Shown piece after piece: positions 28,801 through 37,842 of a stretch of DNA of 64,000 nt. The position numbers and the translations under genes are program-made. The stretch's first letter is position 1; each line of letters begins with the position of its first letter. Origin of the DNA: Bacteroidaceae bacterium (lineage in GTDB: Bacteria; Bacteroidota; Bacteroidia; Bacteroidales; Bacteroidaceae); the NCBI GenBank assembly GCA_017546785.1, contig JAFYRW010000046.1:1-64000 (forward strand), written 5' to 3'. The notes beneath the pieces are model-generated. The model was not told the origin of the DNA and made no database searches. It saw only the letters and a list, made by a program, of their open reading frames with translations.

Positions 28801-31800
28801 ACCAGTCGCAGATGGGTGGAGACCTCTATTTCAATCTCGGCGAAGTTTCCGAGGATATTCTAAAGGACGGCAAGAAGTTCTTTGAGAATGGACTGCCGGC
28901 AAAAGGGAACAGCTACAGCTACGAGGAGACTGTGTGGGGACGTATACCGACAACCACCAGCCTTGTATATGCTTTTGACAATAACGCCGACAGCCGCGGT
29001 CAGCAGGATGTAGGACTCAACGGATTGAGCAGCAACGAGGAGAAGAATCACCCTGTATACGCCAATTATCTCGATGCCATACGCGGACGAGTGCGTCAGG
29101 AGATATACGACAGCATTGCTGCCGACCCTGCCGGCGACAACTACCACTATTTTAGAGGAAGCGACTACGACGCCAAGCAAAAATCCATTATCGAGCGATA
29201 CAAATATTTCAATAATACCGAGGGCAACTCGCCCGCATCGGTCGATGGCGACCGCTACAACAGCGCAGCAAAGACAACACCCGATATTGAGGATATCAAT
29301 CAGGACTTTACGATGGACGAATATGAGAATTTCTTCCAATATAGAATCTCGTTACGTCCCGAGAATATGATTGTCGGAACAAACTATATATCAGACAAAC
29401 GTACCGTAAGCACCAAGCTACGCAACGGAAAGAGCGAGAGTGTGAATTGGTATAAGTTCCGTATACCCATAGAGGACTACGAGAAAGCGGTAGGAGCCAT
29501 ACGCGACTTTACCTCCATACGCTTTATGCGTATTTATATGACATCGTTCCGCAAGCCGATAACATTGCGTTTCGCGAGTCTTGAGCTTGTCCGTGGCGAC
29601 TGGCGTCCCTATCAGCAGGCCATTGCATCGACAAATAATACAAGCCCCACTGTGTCGGGAGAGTTCATCACCTCAGCGGTAAACATCGAGGAGCACGGCG
29701 ACCGTAAGCCAGTAAACTATGTACTGCCTCCTGGTATTACCCGAATCATTGACCCCGAGCAGCCTCAGCTGCGTCAGGATAATGAGCAGGCATTGGCTAT
29801 GCAGATAAATAATCTGGGTAGTAAAGAGTCGCGTGCCGTATACAAGAAGAGCAATCTCGACATTCGTCAGTATGAGCGCATACAGCTGTTCGTACACGCC
29901 GAGGCTCCCGAGATTGACGCTACCAACCTTGCCAACAACGAGGTATCTCTCTTTGTGCGCTTAGGTTCCGACTACAAGAGCAACTACTACGAGTACGAGG
30001 TTCCGCTGACGCTGACCCCTCACGGAAGCTACGACACATACAGTACCACAGGCGCTACCGCAGTATGGCCCACCGAGAATATGATTGATATTCCTCTAAA
30101 GCGCCTCTCCGAAATAAAGGTACGCCGCAACACTCTGCGCAACAATGGAGTGTCGAACGTGTCAAACACCACAATATACAGCGAGTACGACGAGGCGATA
30201 CCAAAGAACAGGATAAGCATTGTCGGCAGTCCGTCGTTAGGACAAATAAAGGTGATGATGATTGGTCTAAGAAACAACACAGGAACACCAAAATCGGCTG
30301 TCGTATGGGTGAATGAAATGCGTATGATAGGCTTTGAGAATAAAAGCGGATGGGCGGCACAAGGTAACCTCAACGTAAAGCTCTCGGACGTCGGTAGCCT
30401 CGCGGCACAGGGACGGATAGAGACTGCTGGATTCGGTGGACTCGAGGAGAAGCTTGCCGAGCGTCGAAAAGACAATTACTACCGCTATTCGTTTACGGGA
30501 ACATTCGACTTTGGACGTTTCATCCCGGCGATAGCAAAAGTGTCGTTGCCCACCTATTATTCATACACACGCGAGGTAACATCGCCCCTTTACAGTCCAT
30601 TCGACAATGACCTTCTATTGGAGGATGTACTCGATTCGTACGAGGGAGCCGCAAAAGACTCTATAAAGGATATATCAAACAAGAGCAGCAGCACACACAA
30701 TTTCTCGCTCAGCAATGCAAAAATAAACATTGCCAGCCAAAAGTCTATGCCTTACGACCCTGCGAACCTATCGTTCAGTTTCTCATATTCAAGCAGCAAC
30801 AACAGCGGAAGCACCATCAGCTGGGAGAATCGTCTGAACTGGAAGGCCTCACTGTCGTATGCATACAGCAGCCCTCTTAAGACAATTATGCCATTCGAGA
30901 AGATAGAGAATAAATCGAAATGGCTAAAGATTATCAAAGAGTGGGGAATAAATCCCTTGCCGCAGAACCTTACATTCAACACCGATATTACACGCGACTA
31001 CAACGAATTGCAGACACGCGATCTTAACAGCATAGACGGCGGAAGCAACATTCCTCTTACATTCTCGCAGCAATTCTATTGGAACAGGGCATTCTCCATC
31101 AAATGGGACCCTACACCTAACCTTCGCGCCACACTGCGTACAGGCACAAACGCCGAGGTTCAGGAACCTTATGTTCCGGTGAACAGGGAGCGTTACCCCA
31201 ACGAATATGCAATGTGGAAGGATTCTGTAAAAATGAGCCTTACCGATTTTGGTGCACCATTGAGCTATCAGCAAAATTTCACCGCGTCATACTCGCTGCC
31301 CATAAACAAGATTCCTATCTTTGAGTGGGTAAAGGCTGACGCGAACTATAATGCAACCTACAATTGGGCGCGTGGAAACAAACTGTCGGGCGTTGATTTT
31401 GGTAACTCAATATCAAACAAGCGTGACCTAAGGATAAACAGCAGTTTCGAATTTGAGAAGCTCTACAATCTTGTTCCTTATCTCGAGGAGACCAACAAGC
31501 GCTTCGCCAGCAAGAAGAGCAGCCGCAGTTCAAACAAGAAGAACACAAAAAGCAAGAAAAGCCGACCTTTTGCCAAAGAGATTCAGCTGCTAGAGGATAG
31601 CACATTCACCGTAGCGCACAATCTTAAGAACAAGAAGCTAACCCTTACGGCAAAGACAAAGGAGGGCAAGAAATATAATCTTAAATATAAGGTGGTAGAC
31701 GAAAATACCATTCTTATAAAGAGCAAGGATACTATTCCCGTCAAGATAAGTATCGTCGCAAAGGAGAAGGGTGAGAGAAGCGCCTTTGCAAAAGCTATGC

Positions 31801-33206
31801 AGTACCCCACCCGAGTACTTATGATGCTACGCAGTGCAAGCATAAACTATACAAACTCATATGCGATGAACCTGCCGGGATTTATGCCCGTCGTAGGCGA
31901 CATTTTTGGACAGAGAAGCAACAACGGAATATATTCTCCAGGACTGGCCTTTGCATTCGGATTCATAAACGACAGCTTCCTCGACAAGGCACACAGTAAC
32001 AAATGGTTGATAAGCAACGACAGTATATCTATGCAGGCTGCGACAAACGCCGCCGAGGATATACAGGCAAAGGTTGTTCTTGAGCCTTTTGCCGACTTTA
32101 AGATAGACCTTAACGCAAGCTGGACACGCAACAAGAACCGCAATGTGCAGTTCATCTATGCAGGAATGCCCTACAACGAGAGCGGTAGCTTTACAATGAC
32201 CACCATAAGCCTCGGCAGTGCCTTTGGTGGCGGAAGCGCAAGCAACAACTATCAGTCGGCGGTATACGATAATTTTGTGAACAACATTGAGACTGTACGC
32301 CAGAAGGTAGAAGCACGATACGCGGGCAGCCGCTACCCTGCGGGAAGCCCTCTTGCCGGACAGCCTTACGACCCAACCAACGGAGCGGTAAACAAATATT
32401 CGTCGGAGGTTCTTATCCCTGCATTCCTGAGTGCCTATACAGGAACAGCAACCACCGGTAGCGCAAGCGAGATTTTCCCGTCGTTCCTGCGTATGCTGCC
32501 CAACTGGAGAATCAAATATTCAGGACTATCCAAGCTGCCGTTCTTCAAGAAGCATTTCAAGAGCGTAAACATTGAGCACGCCTACAAGAGTGTGTATGCT
32601 GTAGGCTCGTACAGCACCTATTCAACCTATGTTGAATACACCAATGGTATTGGATTCGTGAACAACGCAACAACGGGACTACCTACTCCAGGCAGTCGAT
32701 TCAACATTAACACAGTGTCGCTGAACGAATCATTCTCGCCGCTCATCGGCATTGACTTTACAATGAACAACAACCTTAAGTTCGGTGCAAAATATATTCA
32801 GTCGCGCATTCTCAACCTCAGCTTGACATCGGTACAGATGGTAGAGACAAACACTCAAGAGATTGCTGCAAATGTGGGCTACAAGATTCTTGGCACCAAA
32901 CTATTCAAGAACGACCAGAAGGCAAAAAAGAAGAATTCGGGCAGCAACGACATTAACATAAGAGCTGACTTTTCGTTCAAGAATATGTCTTCTCTGGCGC
33001 GCAGCATAGACAAAGGCACCACACAGGCTACCAGCGGAACAAAATTGTTCAGCTACTCTCTGTCGGCCGACTATGCGTTCAGCAAGATGGTTACTATGAG
33101 CTTCTATTTCGACCGTCAAAAGACTATTCCTCTTATTTCGTCGAGCTCTTATCCTACTGCAACGACAGACTTTGGAGTGAGTATGCGATTCTCTCTCACA
33201 CGATAG
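25863..33206 (+). CDS. sprA: Cell surface protein SprA (Sov), T9SS translocon
   Basis: A very large outer-membrane protein (2447 residues, close to the roughly 2400-2500 of known SprA/Sov proteins) that forms the translocation pore of the type IX secretion system. A signal peptide ends at 'VIFAQ'. Diagnostic stretches include 'DLGPAEKIFGPGGVRIKTQG', 'SVRGSVGDKMNLNFNYNTEATF', 'YDGKEDEVIKLLEAGNVSF', 'IEFWLLDPFIYDQSQMGGDLYF' and, late, 'NIRADFSFKNMSSLAR'. A Lys/Ser-rich patch lies near residues 1880-1900. The coding frame is intact. Its presence supports surface export of the tail-bearing proteins at 8.8, 13.0 and 58.6 kb; other T9SS genes are not in the window. It is probably cotranscribed with ruvA. 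Confidence 0.96.
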   Translation: MRLRASFITLFILFATIPVIFAQNAARTTVGNSSKDSLQTLFPVSKTIPDNTNYRQRYSFDLRTPSNIVTDTLYNTKDSTYSLSTRLGETTLGTPIRLSADEYSAWKFRQSIQSYFREKNKSEFENAGKKEKFDFTDMHFDLGPAEKIFGPGGVRIKTQGNAELKIGFSMQSVDNPSLPQRSRNTNSFDFDEKINLSVRGSVGDKMNLNFNYNTEATFSYDAQKINLKYDGKEDEVIKLLEAGNVSFNSNSSLIKGASSLFGIRADLQFGKLSLQTVVSQKTSTSKSINSKGGTQLTTFEIEAADYDENRHFFLAHYFRDNYDRAMSQLPTILSGVTINRVEVWVTNKSSDYTNPRNIVAFTDIGEGTKISNSKWHSLGSKLPSNDANNLYASMNSAYDAIRDIDQVNNVLNGNNNLYGGVDYEKISNARLLSSSEYSINSALGYISLKNSLRADEVLAIAFEYTYGGETYQVGEFSSDQQESSTTLFVKLLKPNACSPQNGCWDLMMKNVYALGTRNLRGDEFKLNIYYASDSLGTNITYLPEESLKSTPLLQLMSLDRLDTNNTKEAPNGNFDFIQGYTVDASTGRIFFPSVEPFGEYLRKKIGNDGLAEKYIFQELYDSTKTIAKQIAEKDKFYLIGEYTGTAANVIHTGSTNIPRGSVVVTAGGVTLTENVDYQVDYSSGTVTILNQNLIDAGTNVNVSLESNTMFNMQRKTMLGLNWQYEFSDELNFGGTLMTLHEKPLTSKVDMGSEPLNNTLWGFNLSWKKESQWLTNLLDKLPLLECTAPSSINFTAEFARLEAGTSNDVQSKASYIDDFESTENGIDIKSPSSWMLSALPSGMEYSNLTNNILTGYNRALINWYTIDPLFTRRSSSLTPAHIKSDVEQLSNHYVREVYERELYPNKESSYGESSTLSLLNISYYPDERGPYNLDPDLNYDGKLNNPEKRWGGITRQLTSTDFEAANIQYIEFWLLDPFIYDQSQMGGDLYFNLGEVSEDILKDGKKFFENGLPAKGNSYSYEETVWGRIPTTTSLVYAFDNNADSRGQQDVGLNGLSSNEEKNHPVYANYLDAIRGRVRQEIYDSIAADPAGDNYHYFRGSDYDAKQKSIIERYKYFNNTEGNSPASVDGDRYNSAAKTTPDIEDINQDFTMDEYENFFQYRISLRPENMIVGTNYISDKRTVSTKLRNGKSESVNWYKFRIPIEDYEKAVGAIRDFTSIRFMRIYMTSFRKPITLRFASLELVRGDWRPYQQAIASTNNTSPTVSGEFITSAVNIEEHGDRKPVNYVLPPGITRIIDPEQPQLRQDNEQALAMQINNLGSKESRAVYKKSNLDIRQYERIQLFVHAEAPEIDATNLANNEVSLFVRLGSDYKSNYYEYEVPLTLTPHGSYDTYSTTGATAVWPTENMIDIPLKRLSEIKVRRNTLRNNGVSNVSNTTIYSEYDEAIPKNRISIVGSPSLGQIKVMMIGLRNNTGTPKSAVVWVNEMRMIGFENKSGWAAQGNLNVKLSDVGSLAAQGRIETAGFGGLEEKLAERRKDNYYRYSFTGTFDFGRFIPAIAKVSLPTYYSYTREVTSPLYSPFDNDLLLEDVLDSYEGAAKDSIKDISNKSSSTHNFSLSNAKINIASQKSMPYDPANLSFSFSYSSSNNSGSTISWENRLNWKASLSYAYSSPLKTIMPFEKIENKSKWLKIIKEWGINPLPQNLTFNTDITRDYNELQTRDLNSIDGGSNIPLTFSQQFYWNRAFSIKWDPTPNLRATLRTGTNAEVQEPYVPVNRERYPNEYAMWKDSVKMSLTDFGAPLSYQQNFTASYSLPINKIPIFEWVKADANYNATYNWARGNKLSGVDFGNSISNKRDLRINSSFEFEKLYNLVPYLEETNKRFASKKSSRSSNKKNTKSKKSRPFAKEIQLLEDSTFTVAHNLKNKKLTLTAKTKEGKKYNLKYKVVDENTILIKSKDTIPVKISIVAKEKGERSAFAKAMQYPTRVLMMLRSASINYTNSYAMNLPGFMPVVGDIFGQRSNNGIYSPGLAFAFGFINDSFLDKAHSNKWLISNDSISMQAATNAAEDIQAKVVLEPFADFKIDLNASWTRNKNRNVQFIYAGMPYNESGSFTMTTISLGSAFGGGSASNNYQSAVYDNFVNNIETVRQKVEARYAGSRYPAGSPLAGQPYDPTNGAVNKYSSEVLIPAFLSAYTGTATTGSASEIFPSFLRMLPNWRIKYSGLSKLPFFKKHFKSVNIEHAYKSVYAVGSYSTYSTYVEYTNGIGFVNNATTGLPTPGSRFNINTVSLNESFSPLIGIDFTMNNNLKFGAKYIQSRILNLSLTSVQMVETNTQEIAANVGYKILGTKLFKNDQKAKKKNSGSNDINIRADFSFKNMSSLARSIDKGTTQATSGTKLFSYSLSADYAFSKMVTMSFYFDRQKTIPLISSSSYPTATTDFGVSMRFSLTR

Positions 33207-33215
33207 ACAAAAAAT

Positions 33216-33243
33216 AAAAGGTGGCAGATTACTGCCACCTTTT
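33216..33243. terminator. Terminator between sprA and the convergent lipoprotein gene
   Basis: AAAAGGTGGCAG pairs with CTGCCACCTTTT around an ATTA loop. A-rich and T-rich flanks let it serve both strands. Confidence 0.92.
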
Positions 33244-33262
33244 TACTATCCTGTTCTCGAGG

Positions 33263-34099
33263 TTACTCTATGCTGTCGGCCGCTGCCTGCGATTTTTCTC
33301 TGCTACGCAGAATAAATTCTATATGACGCTCGGCCTCGGCGCGCATCTCCTTTGCATTCTCCAGCGACTGCAATACCTTTGTCAGTTCAAGCACCTTGCC
33401 GATAGCCTCGGCATCGCTACTGCGCAGAGTATATTCAAGAGGCTTGTCGCCCAAAAGTTCAACAGTTACCGGCGACTGGGCAATAGCTATAAAGTCCATA
33501 AGTCCGCCATCGTTTCCGTAGCTATAGTCGAGACGCTCGGTGGTTACTCCCATATGACGCGACTTATAGCTGTTCAAGGGAGAAGAACACTCAACATAAT
33601 TATCGCCGACAGAAAGCTTTACGCCTGTGTGCGATATTGCCTTTCCACGATAGATCGAAGATATTGTCGCGGCACCATTCTCGCTTACCTGCGCACGCAG
33701 ATAGCTGTTTCCCACATTGTTCTTTGTTGTCTGCGAGGGAATCATATAGTTGCCAACATCCTGATATTTCTTATCCTTCTCCAATATGAATTGAGGCAAC
33801 AAAGAATCGCGGCGAGCCTCTAATACAGCAATCTCCTCGTTGAAATAATCGACACTGCGCTGCTGCTCGGCAAGCTCAACGTCGCGTCCCAAATAGAGCG
33901 CCGCACGACGAGCCTTAAGAGCCTTAGGGTAGGTTCTCTTTGTGCTGTCGAGCAAAAGTTTCGCCTTGATATAATCCTGTGCCTCATAGGCTGCACGCGC
34001 CTCATCAACCAAAAGCTGTGCGCTCTTTTCTATATTCTCGCCACAAGAAACCATTGCCAGCAGAGAGGCAACAGCTATAGTCATAGATATTTTCTTCAT
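33263..34099 (-). CDS. Lipoprotein of unknown function
   Basis: A 278-residue lipoprotein (lipobox AMVSC, Cys at about 19). The N-terminal half looks like a TPR-like helical hairpin ('LLVDEARAAYEAQDYIKAKLLLDSTKRTYPKALKAR') followed by a coiled coil (about 75-110, 'ELAEQQRSVDYFNEEIAVLEARRDSL'). The middle is beta-rich with 'SYLRAQVSENGAATISSIYRG', and the C terminus is again helical and charged. I do not recognise a named family. It has its own promoter and is convergent with sprA; no functional link follows from that. Confidence 0.7.
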   Translation of the reverse strand: MKKISMTIAVASLLAMVSCGENIEKSAQLLVDEARAAYEAQDYIKAKLLLDSTKRTYPKALKARRAALYLGRDVELAEQQRSVDYFNEEIAVLEARRDSLLPQFILEKDKKYQDVGNYMIPSQTTKNNVGNSYLRAQVSENGAATISSIYRGKAISHTGVKLSVGDNYVECSSPLNSYKSRHMGVTTERLDYSYGNDGGLMDFIAIAQSPVTVELLGDKPLEYTLRSSDAEAIGKVLELTKVLQSLENAKEMRAEAERHIEFILRSREKSQAAADSIE

Positions 34100-34127
34100 A
34101 TTGTATTCTTTTAAATTCTACAAAGGG

Positions 34128-34135
34128 CAAATGTA
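34128..34135 (-). promoter_or_regulatory. Candidate -7 box for the lipoprotein gene
   Basis: Minus-strand TACATTTG, 29 bases before the start at 34099. No matching -33 element was found. Confidence 0.5.
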
Positions 34136-34222
34136 CAATTAAATTTAAATAATAGATGCAATTGGCAACAAATTATAGCAAAGGATAATGCATACAAGGA
34201 CAATTCTTCCAAAATATTTCCT

Positions 34223-34230
34223 TATCTTCG
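34223..34230 (+). promoter_or_regulatory. Candidate -7 box for the CCA-adding enzyme gene
   Basis: TATCTTCG, a common variant of TAnnTTTG. If transcription starts about 7 bases downstream, the ATG at 34240 would have almost no leader, which favours the ATG at 34252. Confidence 0.5.
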
Positions 34231-34251
34231 CACTGCAAAATGCAGATTAAG

Positions 34252-35688
34252 ATGTATAAACCCGACAGAGAAGAACTTTGCAGGCTGCTCGACACACCTA
34301 TTTTCCGCAAGATATCGGAGACGGCAGACACTCTGGGCATCGAGTGTTATGTTGTCGGTGGATACGTGCGCGATATATTCCTTGAGCGTCCATCGAAAGA
34401 CATTGACATTGTTGTCGTTGGAAAAGGAATAACTATGGCACGCGCCTTTGCCAAGCGTTTAGGTAAAGGAGCGCATCTTGCCGTATACGCCACATTCGGC
34501 ACTGCACAGGTAAAATATCACGAGCACGAGATTGAATTTGTAGGAGCGCGCAAAGAATCGTACACACACGACTCACGCAACCCAATTGTTGAGGACGGCA
34601 CATTGGAAGACGACCAGAATCGTCGCGACTTTACAATAAATGCAATGGCAATATGCCTGAACAGCGAACGCTTCGGAGAGCTTGTAGACCCGTTCGAGGG
34701 GATGCTCGACCTTGAGGAGAGAATCATACGCACCCCTCTTGAGCCGGGAATAACATTCTCCGACGACCCTCTGCGTATGCTGCGCTGCGTACGATTCGCC
34801 ACACAGCTTAATTTTTATATAGAAGACGAGACATTCGAGGCTCTGTGCGAGAATAAGGAGCGTATAAGAATCATCACCCGCGAACGCATAAACGAGGAAC
34901 TTAACAAGATATTACTCTCGCCAATACCCTCAAAAGGATTCATCGAGCTTGACCGTTGCGGCATTCTCGACATTATATTCCCGCAGCTGACAGCCCTGCA
35001 GGGCGTAGAGGTAAGGAACGGACAGGGACACAAGGAGATGTTCTACCACACGCTCGAGGTGCTCGACAATGTCGCAAAAAAGAGCAACGACCTTTGGTTG
35101 CGCTGGGCAGCCCTGCTACACGATATCGGCAAGCCTCGCACCAAGCGTTGGGACCCCATACAAAAGTGGACATTCCACAATCACAATGCCGTAGGCGAAA
35201 AGATGGTGAGCCGCATATTCAAGGAGTTCAAGATGCCACTGAACGAAAAGATGCGTTACGTGGCAAAGCTCGTAGGACTGCATATGCGTCCTATTGTCAT
35301 TGCCGATAGTGAGGTAACCGACTCGGCGGTACGCCGACTGCTCTTTGATGCCGGCGACGACATTGACGACCTTATGACATTGTGTGAGGCCGACATTACA
35401 TCAAAGAACGAGGTTCGCAAGCAGCGCTTCCTGAACAATTTCCAGATTGTACGACAGAAGCTCAAAGACCTTGAGGAACGCGACCGCATACGCAATTTCC
35501 AGCCACCAGTGAACGGAGGCGAGATTATGGAGTTGTTCGACCTACAGCCTTGCGACACCATCGGCAAGCTGAAGAGCGAGGTAAAGGACGCTATTCTCGA
35601 CGGCATAATACCCAACGAGCACGACGCGGCACTGCAGTTCATCATTGAGAGAGCGGCAAGCATAGGACTGTCGGTTGTAAAGAAGTAG
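34252..35688 (+). CDS. cca: CCA-adding tRNA nucleotidyltransferase with HD domain
   Basis: Adds or repairs the 3' CCA of tRNAs. Both tRNA genes in this window lack an encoded CCA, so the enzyme is needed. The class II nucleotidyltransferase signatures are 'CYVVGGYVRDIFLERPSKDID' (the DxD metal site), 'RRDFTINAMAI' and 'DDPLRMLRCVRFATQL'. A C-terminal HD hydrolase domain has 'LLHDIGKP' and 'HNHNAVGEKM'. The length, 478 residues, is normal for the phylum. The start is ambiguous between 34240 and 34252; I prefer 34252 from the promoter position. Confidence 0.92.
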   Translation: MYKPDREELCRLLDTPIFRKISETADTLGIECYVVGGYVRDIFLERPSKDIDIVVVGKGITMARAFAKRLGKGAHLAVYATFGTAQVKYHEHEIEFVGARKESYTHDSRNPIVEDGTLEDDQNRRDFTINAMAICLNSERFGELVDPFEGMLDLEERIIRTPLEPGITFSDDPLRMLRCVRFATQLNFYIEDETFEALCENKERIRIITRERINEELNKILLSPIPSKGFIELDRCGILDIIFPQLTALQGVEVRNGQGHKEMFYHTLEVLDNVAKKSNDLWLRWAALLHDIGKPRTKRWDPIQKWTFHNHNAVGEKMVSRIFKEFKMPLNEKMRYVAKLVGLHMRPIVIADSEVTDSAVRRLLFDAGDDIDDLMTLCEADITSKNEVRKQRFLNNFQIVRQKLKDLEERDRIRNFQPPVNGGEIMELFDLQPCDTIGKLKSEVKDAILDGIIPNEHDAALQFIIERAASIGLSVVKK

Positions 35689-35736
35689 ACACAATAGGCA
35701 TATTCATATTGCAACCCAGTTCCGTCTTTTTTACAA

Positions 35737-35744
35737 TATCTTTG
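35737..35744 (+). promoter_or_regulatory. Candidate -7 box for the TolC-family gene
   Basis: TATCTTTG matches the consensus exactly and lies 24 bases before the ATG at 35769. Confidence 0.6.
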
Positions 35745-35768
35745 TTCCATAGAACCAACAGATACAAA

Positions 35769-37004
35769 ATGAAAAGAGTACTCATAATAACATATATTCT
35801 TTTAGGTGCAATTGCAGCAAAGGCACAATCGCTCACGTACGACCATTATATGGAGTGCGTGCTTAACAATAACACCGCTCTTGTTGCACGCAATATGGAC
35901 ATTGACATTGCAAAGGCGGCGGTAACAGGCAGCAAGGTATTCAACGACCCCTCGTTGGCAGTAGAATATACCAACAACGAAGATTGGAGCAAGAATTTGG
36001 GGCAGAGCATTGCCGCGCAGTTGAGCCACACATTCACCTTTGGTGTACGCAGAGCGGGAATAAGCCTCGCAAAGAAAGAGTTCGAAGCAACAAAGGCTGT
36101 ACTATACAACTACATACGTAACCTTCACGCCGAGGCATCGACAGCCTATCTGCAGCATCTGAGAGCAAAATATCTGCTGGAGACAGCCCGCAGACGCGAA
36201 GAGTATATGACACAGCTTGCACAGAGCGACAGCCTGCGATTCACACGCGGAGAGATTGCAAAGACTGCGTGGATAGAAACACGAATGGCCGCCGGCCTTA
36301 CACGCAACGAGCGTCTGTCGGCCGAGGCGGAATATCGCAACAGCGCAATAACATTGGGCTACTATATGGGTAATATCAGCAATGCGCAGCACATAACGGC
36401 CCACGGCACATTAGAGGAGGAGAGCATTCAGTTAGAATCCATCGACACATATATAACACGAGCGTTAGAGCATCGCGGCGACCTTTTTGCAGCCCTATAC
36501 AATGTAGAGATTGCCGAGGCCGAGAAGCGTCTCAACAGCGCCCGCCGCCGCATCGACCTTGAGCTCTCTTTGGGAGCAGAATACAACTTTGCCGACCCGT
36601 CGTTTACCCATCTTGTCGTAGGAGCGGCTATCCCTCTTAAATTCTCAAATATAAACAAAGGAGCGCGCAACATTGACAGGGCAAAGGTGGAAAAGGCCAA
36701 CAGGGAGCTTGCCGACACACGTCTGCAGATAGGAAGCGAGATTATGCAGGCATACAGCAACTGCATAATAGCCGAGGAGCAGACAAGGACATTCACCCGA
36801 GGATTGCTCGAGGAGACTGCCGAGCTTCTCAATAGCAAGCGCAAGGCATACGAGCAGGGAGAAATATCTTTTGTAGAATTCATTGAGACCGAGCGCAGCG
36901 AGAATATGATGCAGGAGGAGTACATCAACGCACTCTACAACAAAGCTCTCTGCTGGGTAGAATTACAGAAATGCGTCGGTTACAATTTACAGGAGAAAAG
37001 ATAA
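35769..37004 (+). CDS. TolC family outer-membrane efflux protein
   Basis: A 411-residue exported protein (signal peptide ending 'AIAAKAQ') made largely of long helices, as in TolC trimers that form outer-membrane exit ducts. Two repeats are visible: 'DIDIAKAAVTGSKVFNDPSLAVEY' in the first half and 'NVEIAEAEKRLNSARRRIDLELSLGAEY' in the second, each leading into a strand. The C-terminal 'RKAYEQGEISFVEFIETERS' is also family-typical. The usual RND pump and membrane-fusion genes are absent on both sides, so this is an orphan that must pair with a pump elsewhere. I start at the ATG at 35769; an earlier in-frame codon falls upstream of the promoter. Confidence 0.88.
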   Translation: MKRVLIITYILLGAIAAKAQSLTYDHYMECVLNNNTALVARNMDIDIAKAAVTGSKVFNDPSLAVEYTNNEDWSKNLGQSIAAQLSHTFTFGVRRAGISLAKKEFEATKAVLYNYIRNLHAEASTAYLQHLRAKYLLETARRREEYMTQLAQSDSLRFTRGEIAKTAWIETRMAAGLTRNERLSAEAEYRNSAITLGYYMGNISNAQHITAHGTLEEESIQLESIDTYITRALEHRGDLFAALYNVEIAEAEKRLNSARRRIDLELSLGAEYNFADPSFTHLVVGAAIPLKFSNINKGARNIDRAKVEKANRELADTRLQIGSEIMQAYSNCIIAEEQTRTFTRGLLEETAELLNSKRKAYEQGEISFVEFIETERSENMMQEEYINALYNKALCWVELQKCVGYNLQEKR

Positions 37005-37023
37005 AAAGAATCCCACTTTACAG

Positions 37024-37063
37024 ACAAAAATGTCCCGCACTCAACAGTGCGGAACATTTTTGT
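37024..37063. terminator. Bidirectional terminator between tolC-like and fur-like genes
   Basis: An 18-position stem with one mismatch (core CCGCACT/AGTGCGG) around CAAC, with A5 on the left and T5 on the right. Its right edge touches the stop codon of the minus-strand fur-family gene. Confidence 0.9.
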
Positions 37064-37482
37064 TATCTACTAGAGCATTCGCTGCATATACCTTTTACCA
37101 TATAATTCAGCGAGTGCAATTCAAAGCCTTCTGGAAGGGCTATCACTGGTACTTTTGTCTCCTTAAAACAATAGGTGCGTCTGCACCTCAGGCAATAGAA
37201 ATGAGGGTGCATATCATCGACCGAGCAATGATGCTCGTTATCGCAAAACTCGTAACGAGTCCACCCGCTGCCATCCTCTATGCAATGCACAAGATGCTGT
37301 TCATTAAAAAGGCTCAGCGCACGGAAGATGGAAGATTTTGGTACTGTAGGCAGCAGCTCCTCAAGTTCCGACAGCGATAATGGTGACGAAGCGCCCGACA
37401 ATTTATTGGCAACCAACAGACGTACAGCCGTGGGACGAATATTCTTTGCAAGCAAGCGCTTTTCTATATTATGATTCTCCAT
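37063..37482 (-). CDS. Fur family metalloregulator
   Basis: A 139-residue DNA-binding repressor of the Fur/Zur/PerR family. The winged helix spans about residues 8-70 ('RPTAVRLLVANKL', 'LPTVPKSSIFRALSLFNEQHLVHCIEDGSG'). The metal region has 'HPHFYCLRC', and the C-terminal 'CSEC' completes the Cys4 structural zinc site; the 'HHCSVDDMHPHF' histidines could form the regulatory site. I start at the ATG at 37482; the open frame runs further upstream but only through the antisense-read tRNA-Arg. It lies 81 bases after tRNA-Arg on the same strand. The metal sensed cannot be told from sequence. Confidence 0.88.
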   Translation of the reverse strand: MENHNIEKRLLAKNIRPTAVRLLVANKLSGASSPLSLSELEELLPTVPKSSIFRALSLFNEQHLVHCIEDGSGWTRYEFCDNEHHCSVDDMHPHFYCLRCRRTYCFKETKVPVIALPEGFELHSLNYMVKGICSECSSR

Positions 37483-37563
37483 AATCAATTTTTGTGCGCT
37501 AAAATAATACAAAGCAGACAAAAATAAAAAAACATTGGCAAAGAATCCCTTGCCAATGTCAAG

Positions 37564-37635
37564 TACTCCCGACGAGAATCGAACTCGTATCCCAGCTTTA
37601 GGAGAGCCGTATTCTATCCATTGAACTACGAGAGC
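37564..37635 (-). tRNA. tRNA-Arg (anticodon CCT)
   Basis: A 72-base cloverleaf on the minus strand: acceptor GCTCTCG with CGGGAGT (two wobble pairs), discriminator A, anticodon stem CGGCT/AGCTG with loop CTCCTAA giving anticodon CCT (codon AGG), and T arm ACGAG-TTCGATT-CTCGT. CCA is not encoded. It precedes the fur-family gene on the same strand. Confidence 0.93.
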
Positions 37636-37672
37636 AGAAACCCGACCGAAGAGGGGTCGATTATTTCGTGTG

Positions 37673-37680
37673 CGAAGATA
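37673..37680 (-). promoter_or_regulatory. Candidate -7 box for tRNA-Arg and fur-family gene
   Basis: Minus-strand TATCTTCG, 37 bases before the tRNA 5' end. A small inverted repeat (CGACC...GGTCG, 37643-37659) lies in the leader. Confidence 0.5.
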
Positions 37681-37818
37681 CAACATTCTTTTATAATATG
37701 CGAATTTTAGTTCCAAATTCCCCTATCACATACGTTAAACGGCATTAACAAAAGATTGTTCAATGTTATATTCGTTTAAATAAGCAACAAGATAGAGGCG
37801 TGTAAAGAACAAAATTAC

Positions 37819-37826
37819 TATCTTCG
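37819..37826 (+). promoter_or_regulatory. Candidate -7 box for the TPR gene
   Basis: TATCTTCG, 16 bases before the ATG at 37843. The rest of the 207-base spacer from the tRNA holds nothing else I can assign. Confidence 0.5.
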
Positions 37827-37842
37827 CACAAAATAAAGAAGA

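Noticed and set aside
35769..37004. Complete RND efflux operon around the TolC-family gene
   Set aside because: Neighbours are a CCA-adding enzyme and a Fur-family gene; no pump or adaptor genes are present.
37483..37716. Upstream extension of the minus-strand Fur-family frame
   Set aside because: It runs through tRNA-Arg and its leader, and the ATG at 37482 gives the family N terminus.
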